Origin: Solobacterium sp.
GTDB taxonomy: Bacteria; Bacillota_I; Bacilli_A; Erysipelotrichales; Erysipelotrichaceae
NCBI GenBank assembly: GCA_024696355.1
Contig: JAILGV010000070.1
Coordinates: forward strand, 1 to 40,204
DNA length: 40,204 bases
Direction of reading: 5' to 3'
The notes beneath the pieces were generated by a model that saw only the letters and a program-made list of their open reading frames with translations, was not told where the DNA came from and made no database searches. Position numbers and translations under genes: made by a program. Positions 7,736 through 16,009 of this stretch are shown one piece after another. The stretch's first letter is position 1, and each line of letters starts with the position of its first letter.

Positions 7736-8026
7736 CTACAGATCCCTGCAGTCCGTCAGCTTCCGCATGACGCCGTTCAGAATCACATATCCCTCCTCGG
7801 GATCATTGTGTACGATATACCTCGGACCGAATTCAGAAGAATCTCCTGTTCCGGCATGACTGTGTCCGTGCTGTGTATCGCAGGTCAGGTCTTCCCCGGC
7901 TGATACACGGTGGCCGTCGCTTGACATAACGCCCTGTCTTTTTTTCGTTTCCTTCACGACAGCTGTGAACAGTGATATAAACACAGCAACCGTGATAACG
8001 AAAAACGGAATCAGCACGAATGCCAT
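7736..8026 (-). CDS. Small membrane-anchored protein paired with the stomatin-like gene
   Basis: This 96-residue protein has one N-terminal transmembrane helix (about residues 3-25) and a soluble tail. The tail holds a His/Asp-rich stretch (CDTQHGHSHAGTGD) and a compact C-terminus (YVILNGVMRKLTDCRDL). Its ATG directly abuts the stop of the SPFH gene (TAAATG), so the two are almost certainly co-translated. The His cluster and two cysteines could bind metal; that is inference. It occupies the position where other bacteria carry an NfeD protein next to a stomatin-like gene, but it has no NfeD OB-fold. Function unknown. Confidence 0.75.
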   Translation of the reverse strand: MAFVLIPFFVITVAVFISLFTAVVKETKKRQGVMSSDGHRVSAGEDLTCDTQHGHSHAGTGDSSEFGPRYIVHNDPEEGYVILNGVMRKLTDCRDL

Positions 8027-8935
8027 TTACCTGGCGCTCTCCTTCAGACCTGCAAGCAGTCCGGCTGCGGACTGGATTTCTGAAGGAATAATAATCTTGG
8101 TGGCCTGGCCGTCTGCGGCTTTGGCGAGTGTCTCAAGACTCTTGAGGCGGATCACGGCTTCATCCGCGCCTGCCTCCTTGATCATCCGGATGCCTTCGGC
8201 TGTCGCTTCCTGCACCTTGCGGATTGCTTCGGCACGGCCCTCAGCCTCGCGGATTTCCTTTTCCTTCTCTGCTTCCGCTCTCAGGATTGTTGCCTGCTTT
8301 TCAGCTTCGGCATTCAGAACTGCGGATTCCTTGCGGCCTTCCGCCGTCAGGATCATGGACTGCTTTTCGCCTTCCGCCGTCAGAATGGCTGCACGCTTCT
8401 CACGTTCGGCCTTCATCTGCTTTTCCATGGATTCCCTGATCGCTGCGGGCGGCTGGATGTTCTTCAGCTCGACACGGGTCACTTTGATTCCCCAGGGATC
8501 TGTCGCCAGATCAATCGTCTGAAGCATCTGTCCGTTGATTGCCTCGCGGCTTGTCAGCGTGGCATCGAGCTCCATGTCACCGATAATGTTTCTCAGCGTC
8601 GTGGCTGTCAGATTCTCCATTGCCATGATCGGGTTCTCAACACCGTAGGCATAGAGCTTCGGATCGGTAATGCGGAAATATACAACAGAGTCAATCTGCA
8701 TCGTGACATTATCCTTGGTAATAACTGGCTGCGGCGCAAAGTCTGCGACCTGTTCCTTCAGAAGAACCTTTCTTCTGACGTTGTCGATCAGAGGGATCTT
8801 GAAGTGCGGTCCTGCCGACCAGACTGCATGATATTTGCCGAGACGCTCAACAACATATGCACTGGACTGCGGAACAATATTCAGGCACAGCAGAAGCAGT
8901 ACGATAAGAACAACAATGATTATGATAGCAAGCAT
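8027..8935 (-). CDS. Stomatin/prohibitin-like SPFH protein (QmcA-like)
   Basis: The 302-residue protein has a single N-terminal transmembrane helix (residues 2-20), then the SPFH domain typical of bacterial stomatin-like proteins: SSAYVVERLGKYHAVWSAGP, ITKDNVTMQIDSVVYFRITD and NLTATTLRNIIGDMELD. The coiled-coil tail (KQMKAEREKRAAILTAEGE, repeated EAEKQ-type heptads) supports ring or cage oligomers. It probably scaffolds membrane proteins or membrane quality control. AAGGAGG precedes ATG by 9 bases, with a -10 TATAAT upstream. It forms a two-gene operon with the following small protein and is adjacent to, but separate from, the floA operon. Confidence 0.92.
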   Translation of the reverse strand: MLAIIIIVVLIVLLLLCLNIVPQSSAYVVERLGKYHAVWSAGPHFKIPLIDNVRRKVLLKEQVADFAPQPVITKDNVTMQIDSVVYFRITDPKLYAYGVENPIMAMENLTATTLRNIIGDMELDATLTSREAINGQMLQTIDLATDPWGIKVTRVELKNIQPPAAIRESMEKQMKAEREKRAAILTAEGEKQSMILTAEGRKESAVLNAEAEKQATILRAEAEKEKEIREAEGRAEAIRKVQEATAEGIRMIKEAGADEAVIRLKSLETLAKAADGQATKIIIPSEIQSAAGLLAGLKESAR

Positions 8936-8966
8936 AATGATTACCTCCTTGTTGCTGTCAGAAAAA

Positions 8967-8972
8967 ATTATA
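8967..8972 (-). promoter_or_regulatory. -10 element of the stomatin-like operon
   Basis: On the minus strand GTACTATAATTTTTT contains a perfect TATAAT 32 bases before the SPFH start codon. The -35 region is poor. Confidence 0.5.
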
Positions 8973-8987
8973 GTACAAAAACTGTTT

Positions 8988-9014
8988 ACGGGAAGTTTTA
9001 TATATTCTTCCCGT
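8988..9014 (-). terminator. Hairpin at the end of the PucR-type gene
   Basis: ACGGGAAG (8988-8995) and CTTCCCGT (9007-9014) flank the stop codon of the regulator gene. The following T-rich stretch is interrupted, so termination is possible but not certain. Confidence 0.45.
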
Positions 9015-10551
9015 CATGTTCCAGCAGACGCTTCATCCCGCAGTAGACCACGAGCCCCGACGTGACAACCGGATCACTCAGACTGTAGCCCAGACATTCT
9101 CCGGCGCGTTTGAGACGGTATTTTACGGTATTGCGGTGCAGATACATGATCTGTGCAGTTTCCGTAATGCTTGCCTTCGTATCCAGAAGGAACGTGGAAA
9201 CGGTATCCGAAAGAAAATCGTTTCCGTCTGCGGACAGTCTTCTGTCAATCCATCTGAATCTGCTGATGTCGGTCTCCAGAAGATACCTGCACAGCCGGGC
9301 AACAAGTACATCCGTATACTCCAGATAATCTTTGTTTCTGAAGATCACAAGTGTATCCTCCAGATGCTTTTCCGCACCGCGGCAGACAGATCTGATTTCA
9401 TTTGCCGTATACATGCCGAAACCTCTGACGATTGAACACGGAATATTGTTCTCTCTCAGGAACCGCGCCATATGGTGTGTCCATTCGCCGAGTTCGGCAT
9501 CATCCAGCGGATCGTCCATGAATATCAGGATACTTCCCGCCCGGGAACTGAGATAGCTGATTTTCACGTTCTGCGAAGCCTCACTGATAATCTGTTCCAG
9601 GCGGTCACAGAGATCCGATCCGTCCGTGCTCACAAACACCCAGAGATATTTCATGACGTCCGCATTCATGCTGTGAAGCCTGATGAACTCATCAGACACG
9701 ATCACCTCATCGGAAAAAATGCTGTCTGACAGACTTTTCGGCAGATGCCTTGCCCATAAGCTTCCGTAAAAATCCAGAATATGCGACAATGTCCGGCTGA
9801 TCTCCTCCGTTTCCCGGCGGCTGATGTTTCTGCCCCGGCGGACAATAAGCATCTGATAGCCGCCTGCACTTTCGATATCCAGTGCCGTCCTGCTGAGAAA
9901 CAGATTCTGTTCCGGTATGTCACGGCATTCACTCAGCCACAGATCATCCCAGGAAATGCCTGTTTCCGGCGGCAGATCACTGCAGTCCGCAATACGGCTT
10001 CCTTTTCCGAAAGCAAGCAGACAGTCCGTCCGTTCGCCGATTCTGTTCAGAATATCAGCTTCTTTGAACGGATACGATGACATCAGTACATCAATCATTT
10101 CCACTGTCAGTTTTTCCGAAGAATATCTGTCACGGTAAAGCAGCGCTGCCGTTTCCCGGATTACGGACGCAAAAGCCTCTCCCTTCGCTGCTCCCCTGAC
10201 TACAATCAGAGGTATTCCGTACCGTCTGCACTCATCCGTCAGCCGACGTTCGTTCTCGGATACGGGACCTGCTTTGAAAAGAATCATTCCGGCTGTTCCG
10301 CTGTCCGACAGCAGTTTTCTGACTGCGGACCTCTGTTCCTCCGTAATGGCTGAAAAGCCGCCGTACGGCATAAGGATCAGAACACTGCGTCCGTCCTGCG
10401 GCGGACTGCAGATATACCTGAGGCTTCCGTTCCTTCCGGGATTTTCCAGCAGTGCAAAACCGTTCACATGACGGGCAAATCCGTTTTCAGCGGCGGTGAT
10501 CTCAGCGTTTTCAAAAGGGGGCAATTGTGCTATTTCACGGATACTGATCAT
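8998..10551 (-). CDS. PucR/CdaR-family transcriptional regulator
   Basis: This 517-residue regulator has an N-terminal PucR-type ligand-sensing region (REIAQLPPFENAEITAAENG at about residues 5-24, sensing part through about residue 150) and a GGDEF-like middle. The C-terminal PucR helix-turn-helix contains TETAQIMYLHRNTVKYRLKR. The family commonly responds to small metabolites such as purine or organic-acid intermediates. It diverges from the GH31 gene across a 157-base region, so it probably controls the sugar locus; this is inference. The ribosome site is CTGGAG before ATG. A promoter TTGCAT-17-CATAAT is visible upstream. Confidence 0.85.
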   Translation of the reverse strand: MISIREIAQLPPFENAEITAAENGFARHVNGFALLENPGRNGSLRYICSPPQDGRSVLILMPYGGFSAITEEQRSAVRKLLSDSGTAGMILFKAGPVSENERRLTDECRRYGIPLIVVRGAAKGEAFASVIRETAALLYRDRYSSEKLTVEMIDVLMSSYPFKEADILNRIGERTDCLLAFGKGSRIADCSDLPPETGISWDDLWLSECRDIPEQNLFLSRTALDIESAGGYQMLIVRRGRNISRRETEEISRTLSHILDFYGSLWARHLPKSLSDSIFSDEVIVSDEFIRLHSMNADVMKYLWVFVSTDGSDLCDRLEQIISEASQNVKISYLSSRAGSILIFMDDPLDDAELGEWTHHMARFLRENNIPCSIVRGFGMYTANEIRSVCRGAEKHLEDTLVIFRNKDYLEYTDVLVARLCRYLLETDISRFRWIDRRLSADGNDFLSDTVSTFLLDTKASITETAQIMYLHRNTVKYRLKRAGECLGYSLSDPVVTSGLVVYCGMKRLLEHDGKNI

Positions 10552-10576
10552 AGGGTCTCCAGGTTATGCTTCAAAT

Positions 10577-10605
10577 ATTATGCGGGTTTATCCGGAAAAA
10601 TGCAA
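10577..10605 (-). promoter_or_regulatory. Promoter of the PucR-type gene
   Basis: On the minus strand TTGCAT (10605-10600) and CATAAT (10582-10577) are separated by 17 bases, 26 bases before the start codon. Confidence 0.5.
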
Positions 10606-10672
10606 AATTTTATAAACAATATTCAATTATTTTCTCAGATAACCGGCTGACGGCTGCCTGCATCACGCTCTC

Positions 10673-10688
10673 ATAAAACGTTTATAAT
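10673..10688 (+). promoter_or_regulatory. -10 element with overlapping cre-like palindrome before the GH31 gene
   Basis: The palindrome ATAAAACGTTTATA (10673-10686) matches the core of CcpA sites (AARCGYTW) and overlaps a perfect TATAAT at 10683-10688. CcpA binding here would block the promoter. The outer cre positions are imperfect, and the -35 is weak. Confidence 0.5.
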
Positions 10689-10708
10689 ATGTTCTGGAGG
10701 ATATCCGC

Positions 10709-13177
10709 ATGAAAATCATACATCAGGCTTTGTCCGCATCACCCTTTCAGAACGGGTTTCAGATTATAACCGATGCAGCAGAAGTGCGTCTGCTGTTTCT
10801 CACCGATGATATTATCAGGGTCCGCGCCGGCTTCAGCGGCAGTTTCCGGGAACATTCCTATTCCCTTGTCATGACGGCATGGGAAGATGAAACAGACGGA
10901 CTGTTTTCAGAATACAGAAAGCGCATCACACCGGCATCTGCGCAGATGCACGAAGAGGCAGACCGGTTCGTATTTCAGGGCAGGCGCCTGAAGGTTTGCA
11001 TTCAGAAAGATCCGTATGTCATGCAGGTCTTTGACAGTGACGGGACAATGATCCACAGCGACATTCCCGACCTCGCCCTGCGTATGGACAGCAATCTCAG
11101 AAGTATTCACACCAGCCGGCTGGAGGATGACGACTGCTTCTACGGATTCGGTGAAAAGACCGGAAGACTGAACAAAAAAGAAGCTTACATGGTCATGTCA
11201 CCGGGCGATTCGCTCGGATACAACGCCGAAAAAACAGACAGTCTCTACAAGCACATCCCCTTCTATATCCGCCTGAACAGAACAACCCGCAGAGCCGCAG
11301 GATATTTCTATCACTGCACCGGCATCTGTGATTTCAACATGGGCAGGGAAATCAGAAGCTACTGGCATCATTACAGCACATTCCGTGCCGAATCCGATGA
11401 TATTGACCTGTTTCTGATCGCCGGTCCCTCCGTCCGTGACGTCATCAGACGCTATACGGATCTGACCGGCAAATCAGCCCTTCTTCCCGTCAGTGCCCTG
11501 GGATACCTTGCCTCCAGCATGTACTATGCCGAGCTTCCGGAAAACTGTGATCAGGGAATCAGCAGCTTCATGGACATCTGTGCCCGCAAAGGCATTCCCG
11601 CAGACGGCTTTATGCTGAGCTCCGGCTATACACTCGTAAATACGGATGATGGGGAAAAGCGCTGCACATTCACCTGGAACAGAAAAAGATTCCCGGATCC
11701 GGAGCGGTTCATGAAAGATATGAAGGAACGCGGCATTTCCGTCATTCCCAACGTCAAGCCGGGAATGCTGAAAATCCACCCGAAACTCGGCGAAATGATG
11801 GCGGAAGGCCTGTTCATCAGTAAGGACGGCGTTCCCTGCACCGGCACATGGTGGGGAGGACCGGGATACTTTACCGACTTCACCGATCCCAGAGCAAGAA
11901 GCGCATGGAAAAAGCTTCTCAGGGAAAATGTCATCCGCACCGGCACGGACTGCATATGGGATGACAACTGCGAATATGACAGCATGATCGATGATGACGC
12001 CCCCGTCAGCTATGAAGGATACGGGGAAACCATCCGCCGCTGCCGTTCGGTCATGTCAAACATCATGGCCCAGACGGCTGTTGAGGCAGTTCACGAGGAA
12101 CACCCGGATGCCCGTCCGTTTGTCGTTTCAAGAAGCGGACATGCCGGCATCCAGCGCTATGCGCAGACCTGGGCAGGCGACAATTACACCCGCTGGGAAA
12201 GCCTGAAGTACAACATCGCAACAATCCTGGGCATGTCCCTGTCCGGCGTGGCAAACCAGGGCTGTGACATCGGCGGCTTCTACGGACCGAAGCCGGAGCC
12301 GGAACTGCTGGTCAGATGGGTACAGAACGGAATTTACCAGCCCCGCTTCTCCATTCATTCATGGAATACCGACGGCAGCGTCACCGAACCGTGGATGTAT
12401 CCGGAAGTGACCGGACTGATCCGTGATGCCATGCAGTTCCGCTCGGCACTGAGCCCGTATCTCTATTCCCTGATGTACAGGGCGCATACCGAAGGTCTGC
12501 CGATCATGGAGCCGCTGTGCTCTGCCTTCCAGGATGATCCGGAAGGTTATGACGAAGACGTTGACTTTATGCTGGGCGACGGCCTGTTTGCGGCATGCGT
12601 CGTGGAAAAGGGAGCTGCTTCAAGAAGAATCCGCTTCCCCCGCGGTACTGACTTCACCGACTTTTACACCCGCAGACGCTTTCAGGGCGGAACTGTCATT
12701 GATCTGCCGGTTGATCTGTCTTCCCGGCCGCTGTTTATCCGCTCCGCTTCAATCGTACCGCTGGCAGAAAACAAAATCATGAACCTGGCGTCGGATCCCG
12801 TGACGGACCTGAAGCTGCTCATCGAACCGTCAGGAGACTGTTCCTTTGATCTGTATCAGGATGACGGCGTTTCCATGGATTATCTGAAAGGCGCATATCT
12901 TCTGACGCATATCAGCCTGAAAGCCGGAAAGGAAACCGTTGTTGACTTCCGTCATGAAGGAAGTTACACCGGCTCCCTCAGAAGAATGCATATCGACATG
13001 ATCTGTCCGGATCAGCCTCCGGCACAGGTCAGAATCGGAAATACCGTCCTGAAGCAGTATCCGGACGGCAGTGAGCTGTCATCGGGCAGCGGATGGTTCT
13101 TCGATGAAGCGCTGAAATCCGTGCAGATCATGTATCCTGCCCTGCAGGAGGACTTCTCTGTTGTAATTTCCTTCTGA
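10709..13177 (+). CDS. Glycoside hydrolase family 31 enzyme (alpha-glucosidase/alpha-xylosidase type)
   Basis: The 822-residue protein has no signal peptide and so acts in the cytosol on imported glycosides. The layout fits GH31: an N-terminal beta-sandwich (FYGFGEKTGRLNKK around residues 145-160), a TIM barrel, and C-terminal beta domains (ALSPYLYSLMYRAHTEGLPI, then RPLFIRSASIVPL). The nucleophile motif is IWDDNCEYD with D419 as likely nucleophile, and the acid/base is D491 in WAGDNYTRWESL. The nucleophile motif differs from the common WIDMNE, so the exact substrate (alpha-glucoside, alpha-xyloside or other) cannot be named. GGAGG lies 9 bases before ATG. It is followed 77 bases later by a GPH symporter, and a cre-like site overlaps its promoter. 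Confidence 0.9.
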   Translation: MKIIHQALSASPFQNGFQIITDAAEVRLLFLTDDIIRVRAGFSGSFREHSYSLVMTAWEDETDGLFSEYRKRITPASAQMHEEADRFVFQGRRLKVCIQKDPYVMQVFDSDGTMIHSDIPDLALRMDSNLRSIHTSRLEDDDCFYGFGEKTGRLNKKEAYMVMSPGDSLGYNAEKTDSLYKHIPFYIRLNRTTRRAAGYFYHCTGICDFNMGREIRSYWHHYSTFRAESDDIDLFLIAGPSVRDVIRRYTDLTGKSALLPVSALGYLASSMYYAELPENCDQGISSFMDICARKGIPADGFMLSSGYTLVNTDDGEKRCTFTWNRKRFPDPERFMKDMKERGISVIPNVKPGMLKIHPKLGEMMAEGLFISKDGVPCTGTWWGGPGYFTDFTDPRARSAWKKLLRENVIRTGTDCIWDDNCEYDSMIDDDAPVSYEGYGETIRRCRSVMSNIMAQTAVEAVHEEHPDARPFVVSRSGHAGIQRYAQTWAGDNYTRWESLKYNIATILGMSLSGVANQGCDIGGFYGPKPEPELLVRWVQNGIYQPRFSIHSWNTDGSVTEPWMYPEVTGLIRDAMQFRSALSPYLYSLMYRAHTEGLPIMEPLCSAFQDDPEGYDEDVDFMLGDGLFAACVVEKGAASRRIRFPRGTDFTDFYTRRRFQGGTVIDLPVDLSSRPLFIRSASIVPLAENKIMNLASDPVTDLKLLIEPSGDCSFDLYQDDGVSMDYLKGAYLLTHISLKAGKETVVDFRHEGSYTGSLRRMHIDMICPDQPPAQVRIGNTVLKQYPDGSELSSGSGWFFDEALKSVQIMYPALQEDFSVVISF

Positions 13178-13203
13178 TTGTCGGTGCCAATCTTCCTTAC
13201 TTC

Positions 13204-13242
13204 TGCTAGAATTATAATTAAGTTATTTAAGAAATTATAATT
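13204..13242 (+). promoter_or_regulatory. Extended -10 promoter and twin AATTATAATT palindromes before the symporter gene
   Basis: TGCTAGAAT (13204-13212) is an extended -10 element. Two copies of the perfect palindrome AATTATAATT lie at 13210-13219 and 13233-13242, 23 bases centre to centre. They overlap the -10 and the start region, which suggests an operator pair; the AT-richness lowers certainty. Confidence 0.4.
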
Positions 13243-13254
13243 GAGGTTCTGTTT

Positions 13255-14619
13255 ATGAAAGAAAACAACAAATTAGCCAAATCAGAGATTCTCGGCTACG
13301 CACTCGGTGATTTCGGCGGTGTCATCACCTTCGGCACGATCGGTTCCTTCCTGCAGATGTACTATACGGATGTACTGGGGCTCGGCCTCGGGAGTATTGT
13401 CACCCTGATGCTTGTCGCAAGAATCTGGGATGCCATCAACGACCCGATCTGCGGCGCCCTGATTGACTCCCGCACGCCGACAAAGCACGGACGCTTCCGT
13501 CCCTATGTATGGTGGTTCTCAATTCCGCTTGCCGTCGCCTTCATCCTGACATTCACAAAAATACCCGGCCTGGGTCAGGGACAGTACCTGATCTATGCCT
13601 ATATTACTTATATCCTCTACGGCATGCTCTACACAGCCGTCAATATTCCCTACGGATCCATGGCCAGCGTTATGACGGGCGACCTGAAGGAACGCTCCAC
13701 CCTGTCCATCATCCGCTCCGTCGGTGCAGGCTTCGGAACACTTTCCAGCCAGATCATTCTTCCGCTGTTCGTCTACAGCACAACCGCTGCCGGCGTCAAA
13801 TATCTGGACGGTGCAAAGCTCTCCCGCGGCGTTATGATCCTGGCTGTATGCTCCGTCATCATCTTCTACGGATTCTTCAGACTGACCAGGGAGCATATCG
13901 CACCGGTAAAGCAGGAAAAGGAAAACTTCATCAGAACATTCGTCCGTCTGCTTCATGACCGTGCCTTCGTTGCCCTGTGCATCGCATCCATGTTCATGAT
14001 CTTCGGTTCCATGTACACACAGACCATCTTCAACTATCTGTTCAAGAACTACTTTGAAAAGCCCGGCCTGTTTGCGCTGGTAACCGTATCCACATATCTG
14101 CCGATGGTCATCCTCATGCCGTTTACCGGAAGACTCGCCTCCAGATACGGAAAGAAGGAAATCTGTGCATTCGGCACCTTCTTCGCCGCTGCCGCCTTCC
14201 TGATTCTGTTCTTTGTCAAAACAACCAATCCCTATGTATTCCTCGCTGTCATTACGCTCAGCGGATTCGGTCTGTGCTTCGCCACACTGGAAGTATGGGC
14301 CATGGTAACCGATGTCATTGAATACCATCAGTACAAAACAGGCAGAAGAAGCGAAGGCACAACCTACGCCTGCTTCTCTTTCTTCAGAAAGCTCGGCCAG
14401 ACCCTTGCCGGCGCCGGCTCCACGCTGATGCTTGCCGCCATCGGATATGTTTCCTCAAGCACTGTCATTGAACAGTCCGCATCCGTAAACAGCGGCATCT
14501 ACACCATCGCGACCATCGTTCCCTTTGTCATCTATCTGATCATGTTCCTGATGCTTCAGTTCGGATACAACCTGACAAAGAAAACCGTTGAGGAAGTTCA
14601 CGCTTCCGTCAACGGCTGA
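13255..14619 (+). CDS. GPH-family (MelB-type) sugar:cation symporter
   Basis: This 454-residue protein with about 12 membrane helices belongs to the glycoside-pentoside-hexuronide family. It imports sugars or glycosides with Na+ or H+. The N-terminal LGYALGDFGGVITFGTIGSF and the signature around RIWDAINDPICGALIDSRT followed by KHGRFRPYV are diagnostic of GPH transporters, including the Asp positions used for cation coupling. The start is supported by TTGAGG 9 bases upstream. It sits directly after the cytosolic GH31 gene, so it probably delivers that enzyme's substrate. It converges with a carboxylesterase gene only 4 bases after its stop, and no terminator is visible between them. Confidence 0.93.
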   Translation: MKENNKLAKSEILGYALGDFGGVITFGTIGSFLQMYYTDVLGLGLGSIVTLMLVARIWDAINDPICGALIDSRTPTKHGRFRPYVWWFSIPLAVAFILTFTKIPGLGQGQYLIYAYITYILYGMLYTAVNIPYGSMASVMTGDLKERSTLSIIRSVGAGFGTLSSQIILPLFVYSTTAAGVKYLDGAKLSRGVMILAVCSVIIFYGFFRLTREHIAPVKQEKENFIRTFVRLLHDRAFVALCIASMFMIFGSMYTQTIFNYLFKNYFEKPGLFALVTVSTYLPMVILMPFTGRLASRYGKKEICAFGTFFAAAAFLILFFVKTTNPYVFLAVITLSGFGLCFATLEVWAMVTDVIEYHQYKTGRRSEGTTYACFSFFRKLGQTLAGAGSTLMLAAIGYVSSSTVIEQSASVNSGIYTIATIVPFVIYLIMFLMLQFGYNLTKKTVEEVHASVNG

Positions 14620-14623
14620 CTGG

Positions 14624-15958
14624 CTACATCGGTCCCTTTTCACTTCTCATAACCTGCACGATCTTCCTGAAGCTGTCCCTGTGGGATATCATCCCGCCGG
14701 ACTCTCCGTTGAAGAGGCGCAGGTTTTTATTCTGCGAGCAGATGGGCAGCCATTGGGGAAGACCTGCCCGGTTGGGATTCTGCGTCTTTACAAAGCTTTC
14801 AATATAATCCGCCATCTGTGCGCTGAGCTGATAGTCCTTCTCTTCAAACGGCCTCCAGCTTCTGTCCATATTGCCGAACATATACCAGAGATCACTGGAG
14901 TGGAAGGATCTGAAGCTGCCGCCGGGAAGAACCCGGTCAAAGAAGTAGCCGTATACCGGCATCCGGTAGTTTTTCCGGCTCCAGTTTGCGAACCTGTATC
15001 CCGCTTCCAGCATAAACAGCGGCATAAAGTCCTGCGAAGTCACACCGAAGATCACCGGAATATCCAGCACCTTCTTTTTTCTGAACAGCTTTTCCGGTGC
15101 ATCGGAAATGATCGTTCCGTCAATCCCCGGCTGCATCAGCCTGAAACTGTACGGACTGCGTGATGCCTCGTACCAGACTCTCCAGAGTTTCTCCGCATCC
15201 ACCTTCTTCAGGGCTTCCCTGCCGGATACACCGCATCCTGCCTCCACCCTGTCCCAGAAGGCACTGCTTTCTTCCGGCGTCAGGGGCCCGAGCACCTGCG
15301 GAATCGCACCGCACCCGGACATCATGACGGCACCCTTCACGCTTCCTTTCAGAAGATCGCTGTACATCAGGTCCATGATTGACATGGCTCCGGCTGACTG
15401 CCCCATCACCGTAATCATGTCGGGATCTCCGCCGAAGTCAGCGATATGCCTGCGGATCCACCGGATTCCGGCAGCCATGTCATACAGTCCGTAGTTCTCA
15501 CTTCTGTACAGCGAAAATACATTCAGACGGTGCCCCAGGGAAATCATGATAATGCCCCTCTCAGCGTACATCGTACTTGATCCGTAGGGCAGTTCGCCGA
15601 CGGTTCCCGTCTCGAAACCCCCGCCGTGGATAAACACAAGGACCGGGCACTTCCGTGCGTTTTTCGGCCTGATAATGTTCATGGTCAGCGGATTCTCGGC
15701 ATATCTGAACTGTGCCCCCCTGCGGAACTCGTTGAAAAAGAACGGCTGGGGTTTCTGTGACTCATCCAGATATGTTCCGTACTGGGGACAGCTGATATCC
15801 GTCACGGTGGCGTCAATTTCTTCCTCCCAGTGTTCGATCAGATGCGGATGCTCAAAGCGCTCCGCATGCGCAAAGGGAACATTGCGGAAGAAATCCGCAT
15901 TCTCCAGGCTGATGCCGGTAATGTCCCCGAGCTTTGTATGAAGCAGGACGTGTTCCAT
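14624..15958 (-). CDS. Type-B carboxylesterase (alpha/beta hydrolase)
   Basis: This 444-residue protein lacks a signal peptide, so it is probably cytosolic. The oxyanion-hole motif HGGGF is at residues 111-115. The catalytic serine S188 is in the nucleophile elbow VMGQSAGAM, after the family-typical DMAAGIRWIRRHIADFGGDP. A His within SFRSFHSSDLWYMFGN is the likely triad histidine. It is somewhat shorter than the usual type-B enzymes of about 500 residues. GGAGAAT precedes ATG. It converges with the GPH symporter; it may remove acyl groups from imported glycosides, but that is inference. Confidence 0.88.
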   Translation of the reverse strand: MEHVLLHTKLGDITGISLENADFFRNVPFAHAERFEHPHLIEHWEEEIDATVTDISCPQYGTYLDESQKPQPFFFNEFRRGAQFRYAENPLTMNIIRPKNARKCPVLVFIHGGGFETGTVGELPYGSSTMYAERGIIMISLGHRLNVFSLYRSENYGLYDMAAGIRWIRRHIADFGGDPDMITVMGQSAGAMSIMDLMYSDLLKGSVKGAVMMSGCGAIPQVLGPLTPEESSAFWDRVEAGCGVSGREALKKVDAEKLWRVWYEASRSPYSFRLMQPGIDGTIISDAPEKLFRKKKVLDIPVIFGVTSQDFMPLFMLEAGYRFANWSRKNYRMPVYGYFFDRVLPGGSFRSFHSSDLWYMFGNMDRSWRPFEEKDYQLSAQMADYIESFVKTQNPNRAGLPQWLPICSQNKNLRLFNGESGGMISHRDSFRKIVQVMRSEKGPM

Positions 15959-15976
15959 ATTATTCTCCGTTTCTTA

Positions 15977-16000
15977 TAAAAAGCCATCCCGTGGGATGGC
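15977..16000 (-). terminator. Terminator after degV
   Basis: GCCATCCC (15983-15990) and GGGATGGC (15993-16000) form a tight 8-bp hairpin. On the minus strand it is followed by TTTTTAT, and it closes the nickel-chaperone/flavoprotein operon. It also precedes the esterase gene. Confidence 0.85.
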
Positions 16001-16009
16001 CGTGCGTGT

